Source: Diatrype stigma
Lineage: Eukaryota; Ascomycota; Sordariomycetes; Xylariales; Diatrypaceae
Direction: 5' to 3'
DNA length: 58,424 bases
Assembly: GCA_022225965.2 (NCBI GenBank)
Contig: JAKJXP020000170.1
Coordinates: 1-58,424 of the forward strand
The translations under genes were made by a program, and so were the position numbers. Shown one piece after another: positions 44,817 to 55,515 of this stretch. Positions within the stretch are counted from its first letter, which is position 1, and the number at the start of each line of letters is the position of its first letter. The notes under the pieces are model-generated. The model saw only the letters and a list, made by a program, of their open reading frames with translations, did not search any database and was not told the origin of the DNA.

Positions 44817-47800
44817 CTAGCGCTCCATACTCTCGGGGCTCATCATTCCTGTATCATCCTTGTCTGTCTGGCTGTTGGCCCCTTGGCTCTGCATGCTCTC
44901 CATACGCTCCATTGGCGGGACAGCGGGAGCACCGTTCGTTGCCGCAGACCCGTTCGGCATGGATGCATTCTTGGCCTTCTTAGACCCCTTCTCGGGGCTC
45001 TGGTTGGCTGCTGCGGCGGCGGCGGCGGCCGCTGCTGCTTGGGCCTCCATCTTCTTCTTTTTCTTGTTGATGGCGTTTTGCTCCTTGGGCGGCTTCTTCT
45101 GAGGCGAGACGATTTTGCCAGTAGCGCCCAACCGGGGCCGGGGGCGTCGCTGCTTGACGGGCAGGTCCTCATCTTCCACCAACGGTGAGTCGCCATTAGC
45201 GTGCAATTTCGCGAGGAAGAAGTTCTTGACCAGGCCGATCTGCTCTTGGATGTTCTCCTTCGTGACAGGCTCGAGGGGAGGAAGGTCTTCGAAGAGATCG
45301 GCACTGGCTGGGCCTGCGGTTTGATTCTGAACCTGGTACTGACTCCTGACCCGACTCTGGAGAAGGTGTAGTGGAACCGAGAGGACGCCGCCCAGTTCAC
45401 CGATGAGGCCAAGTTCTTTGAAGCCGAAGAAGTCTTCCCCAAGCTCCTCGGCGAAGTCACCTGCGACGAACTGTTCGCTGCCATCGTTGAACGCTTGAGC
45501 TCCATCTTGCCCGCCTTCCTGCACTGCAGGTCGCAGGAGGTCGCTGAGATGGCCCTTCATGCGCTCGTGAATCGTACCAAGCTTGTTGCTGAGCCTCTCG
45601 ATGTCATCTTTGGCATATGCATCGAGTTCTTCGACCGTGTAGCCATTCTCGGCAAGTGTGTGGAGAACGACCTCTTCACCAGAGTAACGAGGTTGGGTCT
45701 TGGCACCTTTCTGAGCTTGAGCGGGGGAAGGGTCCCTCATCTCAACCTCGCTGAAGGTGTTGAAGCTAGTGACGATTTTGCCGAAGTAGTCCGCAGCTAT
45801 GTCGGTAATGGTATCCAAAGCTGACGGTTGAAGCTCCTCGAAACCAGCATGATAAAAGATCTTGGCCACCGATCGTTGCAACGCCGATCTGCACACCTCC
45901 GGGGCCATGACAATATTGTCTCCACAAGTGACATGTGGTTCGATATCTGCCTCGACGAAAGGTTCGGGGTTGTATTTCGGAAACTGGTTGGCGTACATCT
46001 AGAAAGGGTGAGTAATGGCTAGCTTGGTTGTTATCGAATGAACATACCTGGCTCTGAATTTGCATTTGCTTGATGACACTGATCTTTGAGCAGACCTTCC
46101 TCGTCTCTTGCATTTGACGGAGGTTAGCGTCAAATCTTTGGGTGAAGGCGCTCTTGGGCTGTGTAAAATATCCTGATGGCAATTCCTGCAGGTACTCTTC
46201 GTGGTTGTTGATAACCTGACCTTCGTTGTCTTCTATCCACTGAAGGCGAGGCGGTACATCCGGCACTAAGCCCTGTGGTTCATAGTAGTCCGGGATGACA
46301 TGCTCCTCGTCCTCTTCCATCCCTTCTGCCAAGGTCTCAGGGGCTTTCGAGGCGGAATCGGTTGATGCGCCGCCAATAGGGTCGATGGCTTCCGCCTGTT
46401 GCTGGCCACGAAGATAACGCCGCATGCCTGCTTTTGTCCGGAGTAGAGCTGGTTCATCGACGTTCAACCTTCCATTACTGAAGAGCTGGTTCCGTTGTTT
46501 AGCAACCCGAGCACGGTCTTTCTTGGTGACTTGTTTCCAGATCTTGTACTCTTCATCCTCAAATCGTTGCTGAGCTGCTTCATCAAGGGCCTGCCCTAGC
46601 GCCATACCGTTCAAGGAGGGGCCATCGATATCCATAGCATCCGCATTGCTCCCTATTCCCGACTGACCATTGAGGCCGCCGGGTGTCATGGAGCCACCCA
46701 CGGGTGGTGTTGCGAACCCGTTGCTTCCGTCGAGGTCAGAACCTTCTCGATGGGCCTTAGCCAGCAAGCCATTAAACTGCAGGACAGGCTTCTGATCGAC
46801 GCTGGGGGTTCCCTCCTTCTGGTCCGAAGGCGCCTTTCTAGACTTGGTGCCTTTTGCGCCACCGGCAATGCGACCACGAGACGACATTATCGGCTCGTCA
46901 TCTGAATCATCGTCGGCAGCATCATCCCCCCCGTTCTGTTTGCGGCGCTCTTCGGCTTCGACCTCGGCGCGAGGTCGGATGACCAGATCGGGAATCAATG
47001 GGATGAGTTTTTCGGCTTCCTTGCGCATGCCATTGGCCATCCTCCGCAGTGGGTGGTTCATATCCTGATTGTATCTCAAGCAGTTGTCCCAGATCAGGTT
47101 GAGGTCTGTAACAAAATCGGCTTTGGATTTGTAACTAAGCGACTTGAGCTTCTTGGTCATGCTGCCGAGGTCCATCGGTTGCTTGATGACTAGGATGTGT
47201 TAGCTATACACCGTGCAGATCTGGAACATAGCCCGTAAAACGAGCGAATGGTGATGAGTGTATGAGAGACGTACAATTGTAGTAATCAGGCGCATCTCGT
47301 TTGTTCACCCTTTGTAGAAAGGGCGTCGAGTACTCGGTATGCGCCTTGAGCTCTGTCAAGACTTTCTCGAGAGCTTCATAGAGCTCTTCTTGGTTGACGT
47401 TCTCTTCGCTGGCCCACTTGCTCCTATTTTTGCGGACCTCATTCATAAGAGAGCGCAACTCGGCATCCGATGCGCGCACCATGTCGCGCTTCATATCTAT
47501 GCGCGCAATGAGATGTTTCAGGGTTAGACTAGATGCGCCGAGGTTTGCGCTGCTGAGAGAGCCATGGTTTTCGGCGGACGCGCCGCCACTGGTGTTATTA
47601 GTAGTGTTCTTGTCCATCTCAGCCTGGAGCATTTGCTCGGATTCCTCTAGCTGCTGCTGTTCTAGCATCGCGGCGCGGTCGTTCTCCAGGGTATAAAAGA
47701 GAGTATGGAAGCTGCGCTTGGCAGCCTCTTCGGTGTCTTTCCGGGCTTCTTCTAAGCGCTTACGCGCATCTTCCGACGTCTTTGCTTGGGATTGGGATGC

Positions 47801-48412
47801 TTGCGACCCTTGCGACGCATCTTCCCTGGCCTTGTCGGATAGTTTACCGGGGGACGTGACGGAGTGGACGGGAGAGCTCCCGGACTTGGATGGGGATAAT
47901 AGGCCTTTGTTAGCAGCGACGGTGCTCTTGTTCTTCAGAGGGGAGGTCTGGGAGTCGGCAGGATGCGAGTCGCCATCTCCCTCTTCATCGTCGTCGTCGT
48001 CGTCATCGCCGTAATCGTCTTCGTCGATCACGCGCTTGACCCTCTTCGCGGGCCGTTCCTCGACAGGGGCGTGGTCGGTAGCTGGCGGGGGTAGGGCTAG
48101 AGGGCGTTTCCATGATTGTATGGCGGGAAGGTTGTAGGAACCATCCTCGCAGAACAGATGCGCTATCTTGGCTTCGGTGCGGCGATAGAGTTCTGCGAAG
48201 TGGGAGCGCTGGCGGTCATCGTCGATATCCGACGTCGACGTCTCAGGCGCCAAGGCGTTATCATTAGAATGGTCAACTGGGGGCGTGTGGGTGGGATGGG
48301 AACCATCATCAGAATAATGAAAAGGGCGATTCCCATTCCCGTTTCCATTAAAATTGAGGTGATGGGGGTTGCCGGGCGTTGACCACGAAGGTTGGCCGTT
48401 CATTATGGACAT
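44817..48412 (-). CDS. spt7: SAGA complex subunit Spt7 (bromodomain and histone fold)
   Basis: Three exons, complement(44817..45998, 46048..47189, 47275..48412), in frame, 1153 residues. The N-terminal third is disordered, with a basic PAKRVKR and an acidic run of about ten Asp/Glu. A coiled-coil-like stretch ([19 protein letters not shown]) follows. The bromodomain spans about residues 345-440 ([25 protein letters not shown], then [12 protein letters not shown]), with the acetyl-lysine-binding Asn in RYN. After a linker, exon 3 holds a histone-fold of the Bromo_TP type at about 797-840 ([21 protein letters not shown]). The C-terminal part has a conserved [14 protein letters not shown] block and low-complexity Lys and Ala runs. 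In yeast, Spt7 scaffolds SAGA and pairs with Ada1 through the histone fold. Length and domain order match filamentous-fungal Spt7. Confidence 0.92.
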
Positions 48413-48747
48413 GATAGCCCTATGGGGTGGTTAACGTGATATACGTGGGTGTGAGGGTCGCCATGCGTTCATCCAATGCCAAAAAAAGAAAAAGAAAGGG
48501 AAATTGAAGGCGCGTCAAAGAGGTATTGCCGGCGGTTTCGGGGGATTAAAATGACGTAGAAGAAACGAGCGGCATCGAAATAGATGGGATACGGGTTTTG
48601 GAGAAGTGGTCGATAAGAATGGCGATGCCTCGATGGTTGGCGTTCAGGGCGATTTCGCGTGTTCCTTAAGGGTGAGGTCAATTCCAAGGTCCAGTGTCGC
48701 TCAGGTCGCCTTCTTTTGGTTGGAGAGGTTCAACGTCCCTAAGCCTG

Positions 48748-48748
48748 G

Positions 48749-48780
<32 letters not shown>

Positions 48781-48784
48781 GTAG
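48748..48784 (+). repeat. (GGTAGGC)n tandem repeat
   Basis: Five units of the 7-mer GGTAGGC, decaying into GGTAGTG, about 340 bp upstream of the spt7 start codon. Confidence 0.9.
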
Positions 48785-50159
48785 TGCTTAGGGAGTACGG
48801 AGACAGGTACAGCGATGGGGAAGGGCCTAGGTACACCTGCGCGCGTGGGTGGCATGGGCGGTACCTGTAGGTGGTAGGTTGCGCGGTAGGTTGCCTGTAC
48901 TTGGGTAGAGTCTGATTAGGTGCTAGGGAAGGACGTAGGTATGGAGAACAATTGGCACGGTCTTCTGACTGTGCAGCGGCCTGCTTGCAACGGTCTTTTA
49001 CTATTGCTCGCGCTTACTAAGATACGCAAGGCACCTACTATTCGCACTGTCCGAACCTCTCCATGCCGGCTGAGTTCTCCCGACTGCTTGTAGTGGACGT
49101 ATGTACGTATGTACAATACGTACCTAGATAAAGCCAAAGAACCTAAACATCGGTTCATGAATGTCCGGCACCAACAACATTGGCTTTCATACCGAGATGA
49201 ATTCCTTAATATTTATATTTGAAGTCCGATCGGAGGAACTGGGCATGCTTCTCTTGCTGTTTCCGCCCTAGCTATTTATCAATTTGTATTGTACTTGACG
49301 TATCAATCCTCAGGAATGACAGGGCAAGGTCATTCAGCATGCATTTCCTATTCTGTACAGAGGCTGACAGGTTAGGTTTAGAGGCTCCAGGCTGGAGAAT
49401 CCCCCGCAAAGCTGTCTGGCTGTCAGGCCGCACAGCCGCAAAGTCGCCAGCAAAGAACAGAACAGATCTGTCACGTGATGTAACTACGTAGAATGCACTG
49501 GGGCTTGCAGGGTCACCAGCCACAGTTCCATCTGGGTTTGAAGGTTCCGGACATCCTGATAGCAGATATGAGTTACCTAGTTAGTCTACGTAGCAACTAC
49601 TACATACATATAATTACACTCTCGAAATAGTAGCTGTAGATAACCTCAAAACTTCCATCCCCTTTCAGCACTGCAATGTTTCAAGTGACCGGTTTAAGAC
49701 TCAAGATCTGTAGATGCCGTACGTACATGTATGAACTACCCCAATGCGGAATTAGTGCCCATAACCACCCTGCCCCTCGCCAACAGCCAATCAAGTCACC
49801 CAGGTTCTAGTTACATGTAGGTAGGGACTTGCCCTAAAGACAACCCCACCCTCCCCGTCAGCCCGCCCAGCTCGCGGCCCAGCTCGCCCAGCCCGCCCTG
49901 CCCCAGCGCCCGCTTCTGCCGCTTCTCTGCCCTTCGTTGTGTCAAGTGGATGTTGGTTGGTGGGTTGATGCCGTTGATACGTTCATGCCGCAGCTGTTGA
50001 CCCTCGAGGTGGGACAAGCCTTCCAGGTTGGGTCTTGGGTTCGGTTGCCTGCAGAACGGGAACTGCAGAACAAGACTCTGCCACTCTCCCGCCCTCCCGC
50101 TCTCCCGCTGTGACGTCGATACCAGCTGTACGTGTACGCACACAGGAGCACACCTCAAG

Positions 50160-50210
50160 TCCCTCGACCCTCAAGACCCTCCCCTAAAGACCCTCCCCTA
50201 AAGACCCTCT
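50160..50210 (+). repeat. Short tandem repeat, 15-16-bp unit
   Basis: Three imperfect copies of an AAGACCCTCCCCTA unit within a C-rich stretch. The spurious frames here do not carry family motifs. Confidence 0.75.
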
Positions 50211-50699
50211 ATCCACCTCCCACTCCTTCCAGGTCCTAGACCACCCACCCGGCCACCTATACTTAACCTGAACCTGCTAGGCCTGTCAGGCCTCCTAGAT
50301 CTAGACCTGCATAACCCGAGCTGTACCCCTAGGCAGCTACATACGTACCTACTTTATCCTCGATATACTATACAGTCACAGTTATTACCTACGCTTCTAA
50401 CGTGTCCCGCCCACTCGGTCACTTTATTGCCGACTCCCACCTGCTCACTCAAAGCTCACTCAAAGAATCCTACATAGATCGCAAGGACAAAATATCGACA
50501 GCTATCCAACCTACCTACTCAGCCTTATACTTACCTACCTACCCGTCTCTCCTCCAGTTACGGAACTTCGACGAACAGAGAGACAACATACGAACGATAC
50601 GAGATCTAGACCCTCCATCATCCTCGGGCGGATTATAATGTCGAGGGGGACGAGAAGCACTTTCACACAGCGGTAGTAAAATCACAGTAACCAGCAAAA

Positions 50700-51590
50700 A
50701 TGCGCATCCGGTTACCGTTCGCAGGTCAGTCCATCCGTCGCCCCCTACGTTCCCTCCCTCTATCCGTCCATTCATCGACCCCCTTACCAAATGTCGCCCC
50801 GCACAAGCATCTACCTCCCTCATGAGAGCCTCCCATCAAACCTATCAAACCTATATGACTAACCCCCTTTCCCCCTCCAATCCCACAAACAGGCACGTTC
50901 CTCCTCCTCTGCCTCCTGGCAGGCTACGCGGGCCTGTCCTCGGTGCAGCTCGGCGCCTACGTGAACGACAAGGTGCTGCACCTCGCGACCTTCTTCCTGC
51001 TGACGGCCGTCTTCTACTGGATCGTCGACACGGGCCGCCGGCGGGCCCTGCACCTGACCTCGGCCATCTGCACGCTCGCCGGCGGCGTCGGCTCCGAGTT
51101 CCTGCAGGCCTGGGTCCCCGACAACGGCCGCGAGTTCGACCCGGCCGACGTCGCCGCCAACCTCCTCGGCAGCGGCGCCGCCCTCGGCCTCTGCGCCTGG
51201 TACCACCGCCGCATGCTCGAGCGCCGCCGCCTCGCCGCCCGCGCCGCCCGCTACAACCCCGTCCCCGGCGAGGACGACGAGGACCTCGAGCTCGGGGAGG
51301 GGCCCGGTCCCGGGTTGGGGCTGGCTGATGGGCACGAGGAAGGCGTCACCACCGCGGCGGCGACAGCAGGGGTAGGGGCCGGCGCAGGGGCGAGGGCAAC
51401 AACGCTCGAGAGTGAGGTCGATCAATGGGACGAGAACGCGTTGGATTCCTGGGATGAAGAAGACGACGAAGATGATGACGAGGACGACAACGATGGCAAC
51501 AGCCACGGTGTAGGCGCGCCCGTCAGCAATACCATGGGGGAGAGCAACAGGAATGGCGTCGGCACTACCGACAAGAAACGGGTTGATTGA
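50700..51590 (+). CDS. VanZ-like membrane protein
   Basis: Two exons, 50700..50724 and 50893..51590, encode 240 residues. The first exon is only 25 nt (MRIRLPFA). The GTCAGT donor and AACAG acceptor keep frame and extend the first helix. Four hydrophobic segments are seen: GTFLLLCLLAGYAGLS, LHLATFFLLTAVFYWIV, LTSAICTLAGGVGSEFLQ and VAANLLGSGAALGLCAW. VanZ-family landmarks are NDKVLH at the start of helix 2 and SEFLQAWVPDNGREFDPADVAANLLG at helices 3-4. The C-terminal third is cytosolic or disordered and acidic (EDDEDLELGEG; a second run of about 14 Asp/Glu). Bacterial VanZ is linked to teicoplanin resistance, but the fungal role is unknown. Possibly an endomembrane protein. Confidence 0.8.
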
Positions 51591-52458
51591 TTCATGATAA
51601 TGACGATGGTTCAAGGAGGGGATAAAACAAAACAAAACGATATGAATACGGTTATGCGAACGGTTGGAATGGATATCATGATACCTGGGTTTCTTCAATT
51701 CATCCCCTCTTCTCAGGCGTTCAAGACAAAGGAGGAAAGGATTAGCGAGGCATGATATGCATTACGTCGGTGTTAAACGGATCATCCCCAAGGAGACTTG
51801 ACTTGCCTCTTTCGATAGTGTCATATACAAGCAGAGAGTTTTACTTCTGGTGGCATGTGGTCGTTAGTTTACTATACTACGTTGTTTTATTGAAGAGCAA
51901 AACCACTGGCCAATTGCACGATAATGGACTCTGGTGGAAAGAAACGATCGTAACCTTCCACACTTTTTTCTCTTGATCCAACTTCCCAAATCTTGGCATC
52001 AACCGAGACCAGGGGACGAGTACCTAGACTAGATGAATGTCTAATGCATATGCCGCGCCTAGGGTTGCACAGGCCAGCAGATAGTTGAACGGCTTCGAAA
52101 ATCTAGTGTAGTCGCACATCATGCCACCTCTCCCAGAATCATTCATGGTAAGCAACACGCACTTGGCCGAAAAACCACGCGCGACCAAGCATGTCTTCAT
52201 CGATCTTGAGGTTGAAACTCGTCGGCAAAGTCTCGGGTCACGGTAACTAAGTTAGTAGTTCGGTACTTCGTAGTTTAGGGGGGAACCAAATTTTCGTGTC
52301 ATTCGGGCAGTCAATTGCAACATGGATGGATTGTCGTCATTTACGTCAATGTACAAATAAATAGATATATTTACTTAATATCTTCGAAATAGGTTTCTTT
52401 TATACTGGTAATTGAGATATTGCAATATTTCACTTCACATATACGTCGTTCAGCTGCA
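51591..52458. other. Intergenic, no gene recognised
   Basis: About 870 bp between two plus-strand genes. The region upstream of 52,459 is AT-rich and forms the promoter of the decarboxylase gene. Nothing else is recognised. Confidence 0.5.
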
Positions 52459-54821
52459 ATGGGTGTCGCTGCAGGAATCATCAGCAATGGCTTGGCTCCG
52501 GCGCAGACCAACAATAGCGGGTCTGCCGGCAATGGCGAGGTCGCCTCCCTCCTGAATCGAGCGGACGAGGTCGAGGACGTAAGTTGCCAGCAGTCCCTCC
52601 CACGATGATCTCCGCCATGCACGGGATATACCCCCACTTACTCATCCATATACATTCACCCATACACACACCCATAGCTAAACTCTACGCAGTTGATCGA
52701 CGCCGTCAAATCTCTCATAATCCCCTTCATCCGGGCCGCCGACTCCTCGGCCCCCGAGAGAGCAGCAGGCGGGGGGTTCGCCACAACGCCGGGGCCGGAC
52801 CCGTCGAGCACCAGAACCGGCACCGCGCTCGTCGATCCCGTCAGGCCGGAGGCGCTGGTAGAGAGGCTGCGCTTCTCGCTGCCGGAGGGCGATGGCAGGG
52901 GTAAGGACGGGCTCCTCGACACGATCCGGGACGTCCTCCGGTACAGCGTGAACACGTGGGACCAGGGATTTCTCGATAAGCTGTACTCGAGCACCAATGC
53001 GGTAAGCTATGCATCGATCTGTGCATCTAACTATGCAACTGTTCCTGCTCTTCCAACTTACTGGGGGTGTCTGTCTGTTTTCAGGTTCTGGGGAAGATGG
53101 GACATAAAAGGAAAAGAGGAACTTCTGCCGGGCTAACCAAGGCTAATACGTATATTTAGGTCGGCGTGGTATCGGAATTGCTGCTGGCTGTGCTGAATAC
53201 AAATGTAGGTTCCCCCTTTCCATGTACATGCGAAGACGCCCATATCAAAAACGAACAACTTATTTCACCCTTTCGTATCTATTTCGCTTTATCATCATAT
53301 TGCTCATCCTCACCCCCTATCCACCACCACCCACCTACCTGGATATCTCAACTCCTAGAAACAAACCGCAAATACCCCTTTACCACTTACCCCCACCTAA
53401 ACCTCATCTCCCCTGCCCACCCACCCACCCCCACATACTGACCACCGCCGCAACCCACCAGGTCCACGTCTACGCCGTCGCGCCGACGCTCACGGTGATC
53501 GAGAAGACGACGGCGCGGCAGCTAGCGCGCATGTTCGGCTTCGCCGGGCCGCGCGCGGGCGGCGTCGTCTGCCAGGGCGGGTCGGGATCGAACCTGACGT
53601 CGCTCGTCGTGGCCCGCAACACGCTGTACCCGGAGACCAAGGCCGGCGGCAACGCGGGGCACCGCTTCGCCCTGTTCACGAGCGAGCACGGCCACTACAG
53701 CGTCGAGAAGGCCGCCATCACGTGCGGCAGTAAGTAATCTTTTTTTTTCTTTTTTTTTCTTTTTTTCTCCATCCCTCCCGCCGTTCACATACACATACAC
53801 CTACTAGATCGATTTGCGATTTTTCAACGGAGGGCTGACAAAACGGAAAACTCCAGTGGGCTCATCCGCGGTAATCGCGATCCCCGTCGACGGCGCCGGG
53901 CGGATGTCGGCCGCGGCGCTGCGGGCGGCCGTGGCGCGGGCGCGGTCGGAGGGCCGGACGCCGCTGTACGTGAACGCGACGGCGGGGACGACGGTGCTGG
54001 GGTCGTTCGACCCGTTCGACGCGATCGCGGACGTCTGCCGCGACGAGGGCCTGTGGATGCACGTGGACGGGTCGTGGGGCGGGGCGGCGGTGTTCTCGGC
54101 GCGGCAGCGCGGCTTGGGCAAGCTCGCGGGCGCCGCGAGGGCCGACAGCCTGACCGTCAACCCGCACAAGATGCTCGGCGTGCCCGTCACGTGCTCGTTC
54201 CTGCTCACGCCCGACCTGGCCGTGTTCCACCGCGCCAACACGCTGCCGGCAGGTTATCTGTTCCATGGGGGCGGTGGCGATGACGACGAGAAAGAGGGGA
54301 ACGGAGATTCGGGGAGTGCAGAACGGGACCAGATGGAGGAAAAGGAAGAGGAAGAGGGAGAAGAAGTCTGGGACCTCGCCGACCTGACGCTGCAGTGCGG
54401 CCGGCGCGGCGACGGCCTCAAGCTCGCGCTGGCGTGGGTGTTCTACGGCGCGGCCGGGTTCGAGGCGCAGGTGGACGGGGCCTTTGAGACGGCGGCGTAT
54501 CTTGCGCAGCTCGTGGAGGCGGCGCCCGACTTCGCGCTGCTGTCGAGCAACCCGCCGCCGTGCCTGCAGGTGTGCTTCTACTACGCGCCGCCAGGCAAGG
54601 GTGGCGCCAATGGGAACATAGAGGTGGACACCGCCGAGAACACGCGGCGAACGCGAGCGATGGCGGCACGGCTCGTCCGCCGGGGCTTCATGATCGACTA
54701 CGCGCCCGGGGAGAAGGGCAGCTTCTTCCGCGTCGTGGTCAACGTGCAGACGCTGAGGGGAACGGTCGAGGGGCTCCTGGAGGCGCTGCGAGAGGTGGGG
54801 AGGGAGGTCGTGAGGGAGTGA
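52459..54821 (+). CDS. PLP-dependent decarboxylase (glutamate/cysteine-sulfinate type, group II)
   Basis: Five exons, 52459..52578, 52693..53001, 53160..53204, 53462..53729 and 53857..54821, in frame, 568 residues. Group II decarboxylase features: VNTWDQGFLDKLYSSTNAVGVVSELLLAVLNTN near the substrate pocket (exons 2-3), GGVVCQGGSGSNLTSLVVARN for the phosphate/PLP region, and SEHGHYSVEKAA. WMHVDGSWGG holds the Asp that contacts the PLP ring nitrogen, and the Schiff-base Lys is in TVNPHKMLGVP (about residue 352). The C-terminal part includes LQCGRRGDGLKLALAW. The GAD/CSAD/GADL1 pattern fits best; substrate (glutamate, aspartate or cysteine sulfinate) cannot be settled. An insertion of about 35 acidic residues (DDDEKEGNGD to EEEEGEE) lies between AGYLF and DLADLTLQCGRR. 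Intron 3 is long (257 nt), and intron 4 contains a T-rich tract. Confidence 0.86.
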
Positions 54822-55442
54822 AGTGCATAGAGAGGTAGCTGAATGATTATAGTGGGAGAGGCATATTGTTTAAGTTACGTTGTATATTAGGCAAGACGCA
54901 AGTATCTACAGAGATGGTTGCGTTACGAGGAACGACGATGCGACTTCTTGGAAGTTCTGTTCTCCCCTCCATCATCTACGCAAGAGTCCCGAGTTATCTA
55001 CCTATATTAAAGACAGGATAGCCGCAAATTCCGCGAACCCAGAACACCTAGGTATAAAACATGGGCAGTACATTTGTTAAGAGCTTGAGAGTGTTCATGA
55101 CGAACGTACGGACGGACGTACACTCCGGAATAGATGTTATACTTTTCTCGTTCCCCTATCCAAGGTCTCGGAAAGGAGAAAAATAAACCTTCGACATCGA
55201 CATCAACAGGACATAGACAGTCAAGCAGTAAGACAAAACGGAAAATAAGCATACAGCAAGACCAGAATATTCGTAACACGGGTATTTTCCAGGTATTCAC
55301 GAGAGATGAAAGGAACATAGAGGGAGGTAAAAGGCATCGGGTGTTAAAGGAGAAAATGACGAAACTGAACAAAACGATAAAACAGTCAAAAAATAAGTGC
55401 TTATTCGAAGTATCTCGCTGAGACGAGATGCATCGGGGATTG
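54822..55442. other. Intergenic downstream of the decarboxylase
   Basis: About 620 bp with an ACCTAGGT palindrome at 55,046. The minus-strand T6 run near 55,387-55,392 may terminate tRNA-Lys transcription. Confidence 0.5.
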
Positions 55443-55515
55443 AGCCCGATGCGGGGGTCGAACCCGCAACCTCAAGATTAAGAGTCTTGCGCTCTACCGA
55501 TTGAGCTAACCGGGC
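55443..55515 (-). tRNA. tRNA-Lys (anticodon CTT), no intron
   Basis: 73 nt on the minus strand. The acceptor stem GCCCGGT pairs with ATCGGGC (one G-T), with T as discriminator. The D arm is GCTC/GAGC. The anticodon arm is CAAGA-CTCTTAA-TCTTG with anticodon CTT. The variable loop is AGGTT and the T arm GCGGG-TTCGACC-CCCGC. All invariant positions (T8, A14, T33, TTC) are present. Confidence 0.96.

Larger units (their letters stand above)
48413..50699. other. Intergenic, promoter side of two divergent genes
   Basis: About 2.3 kb between spt7 and the VanZ-like gene. It holds two short tandem repeats (48,748-48,784 and about 50,160-50,210). A C-rich stretch (49,840-50,220) contributes long spurious frames. 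No gene recognised. Confidence 0.5.

Noticed and set aside
50859..51698. 279-codon minus-strand frame antisense to the VanZ-like gene
   Set aside because: Opposite strand carries clear VanZ motifs and intron signals.
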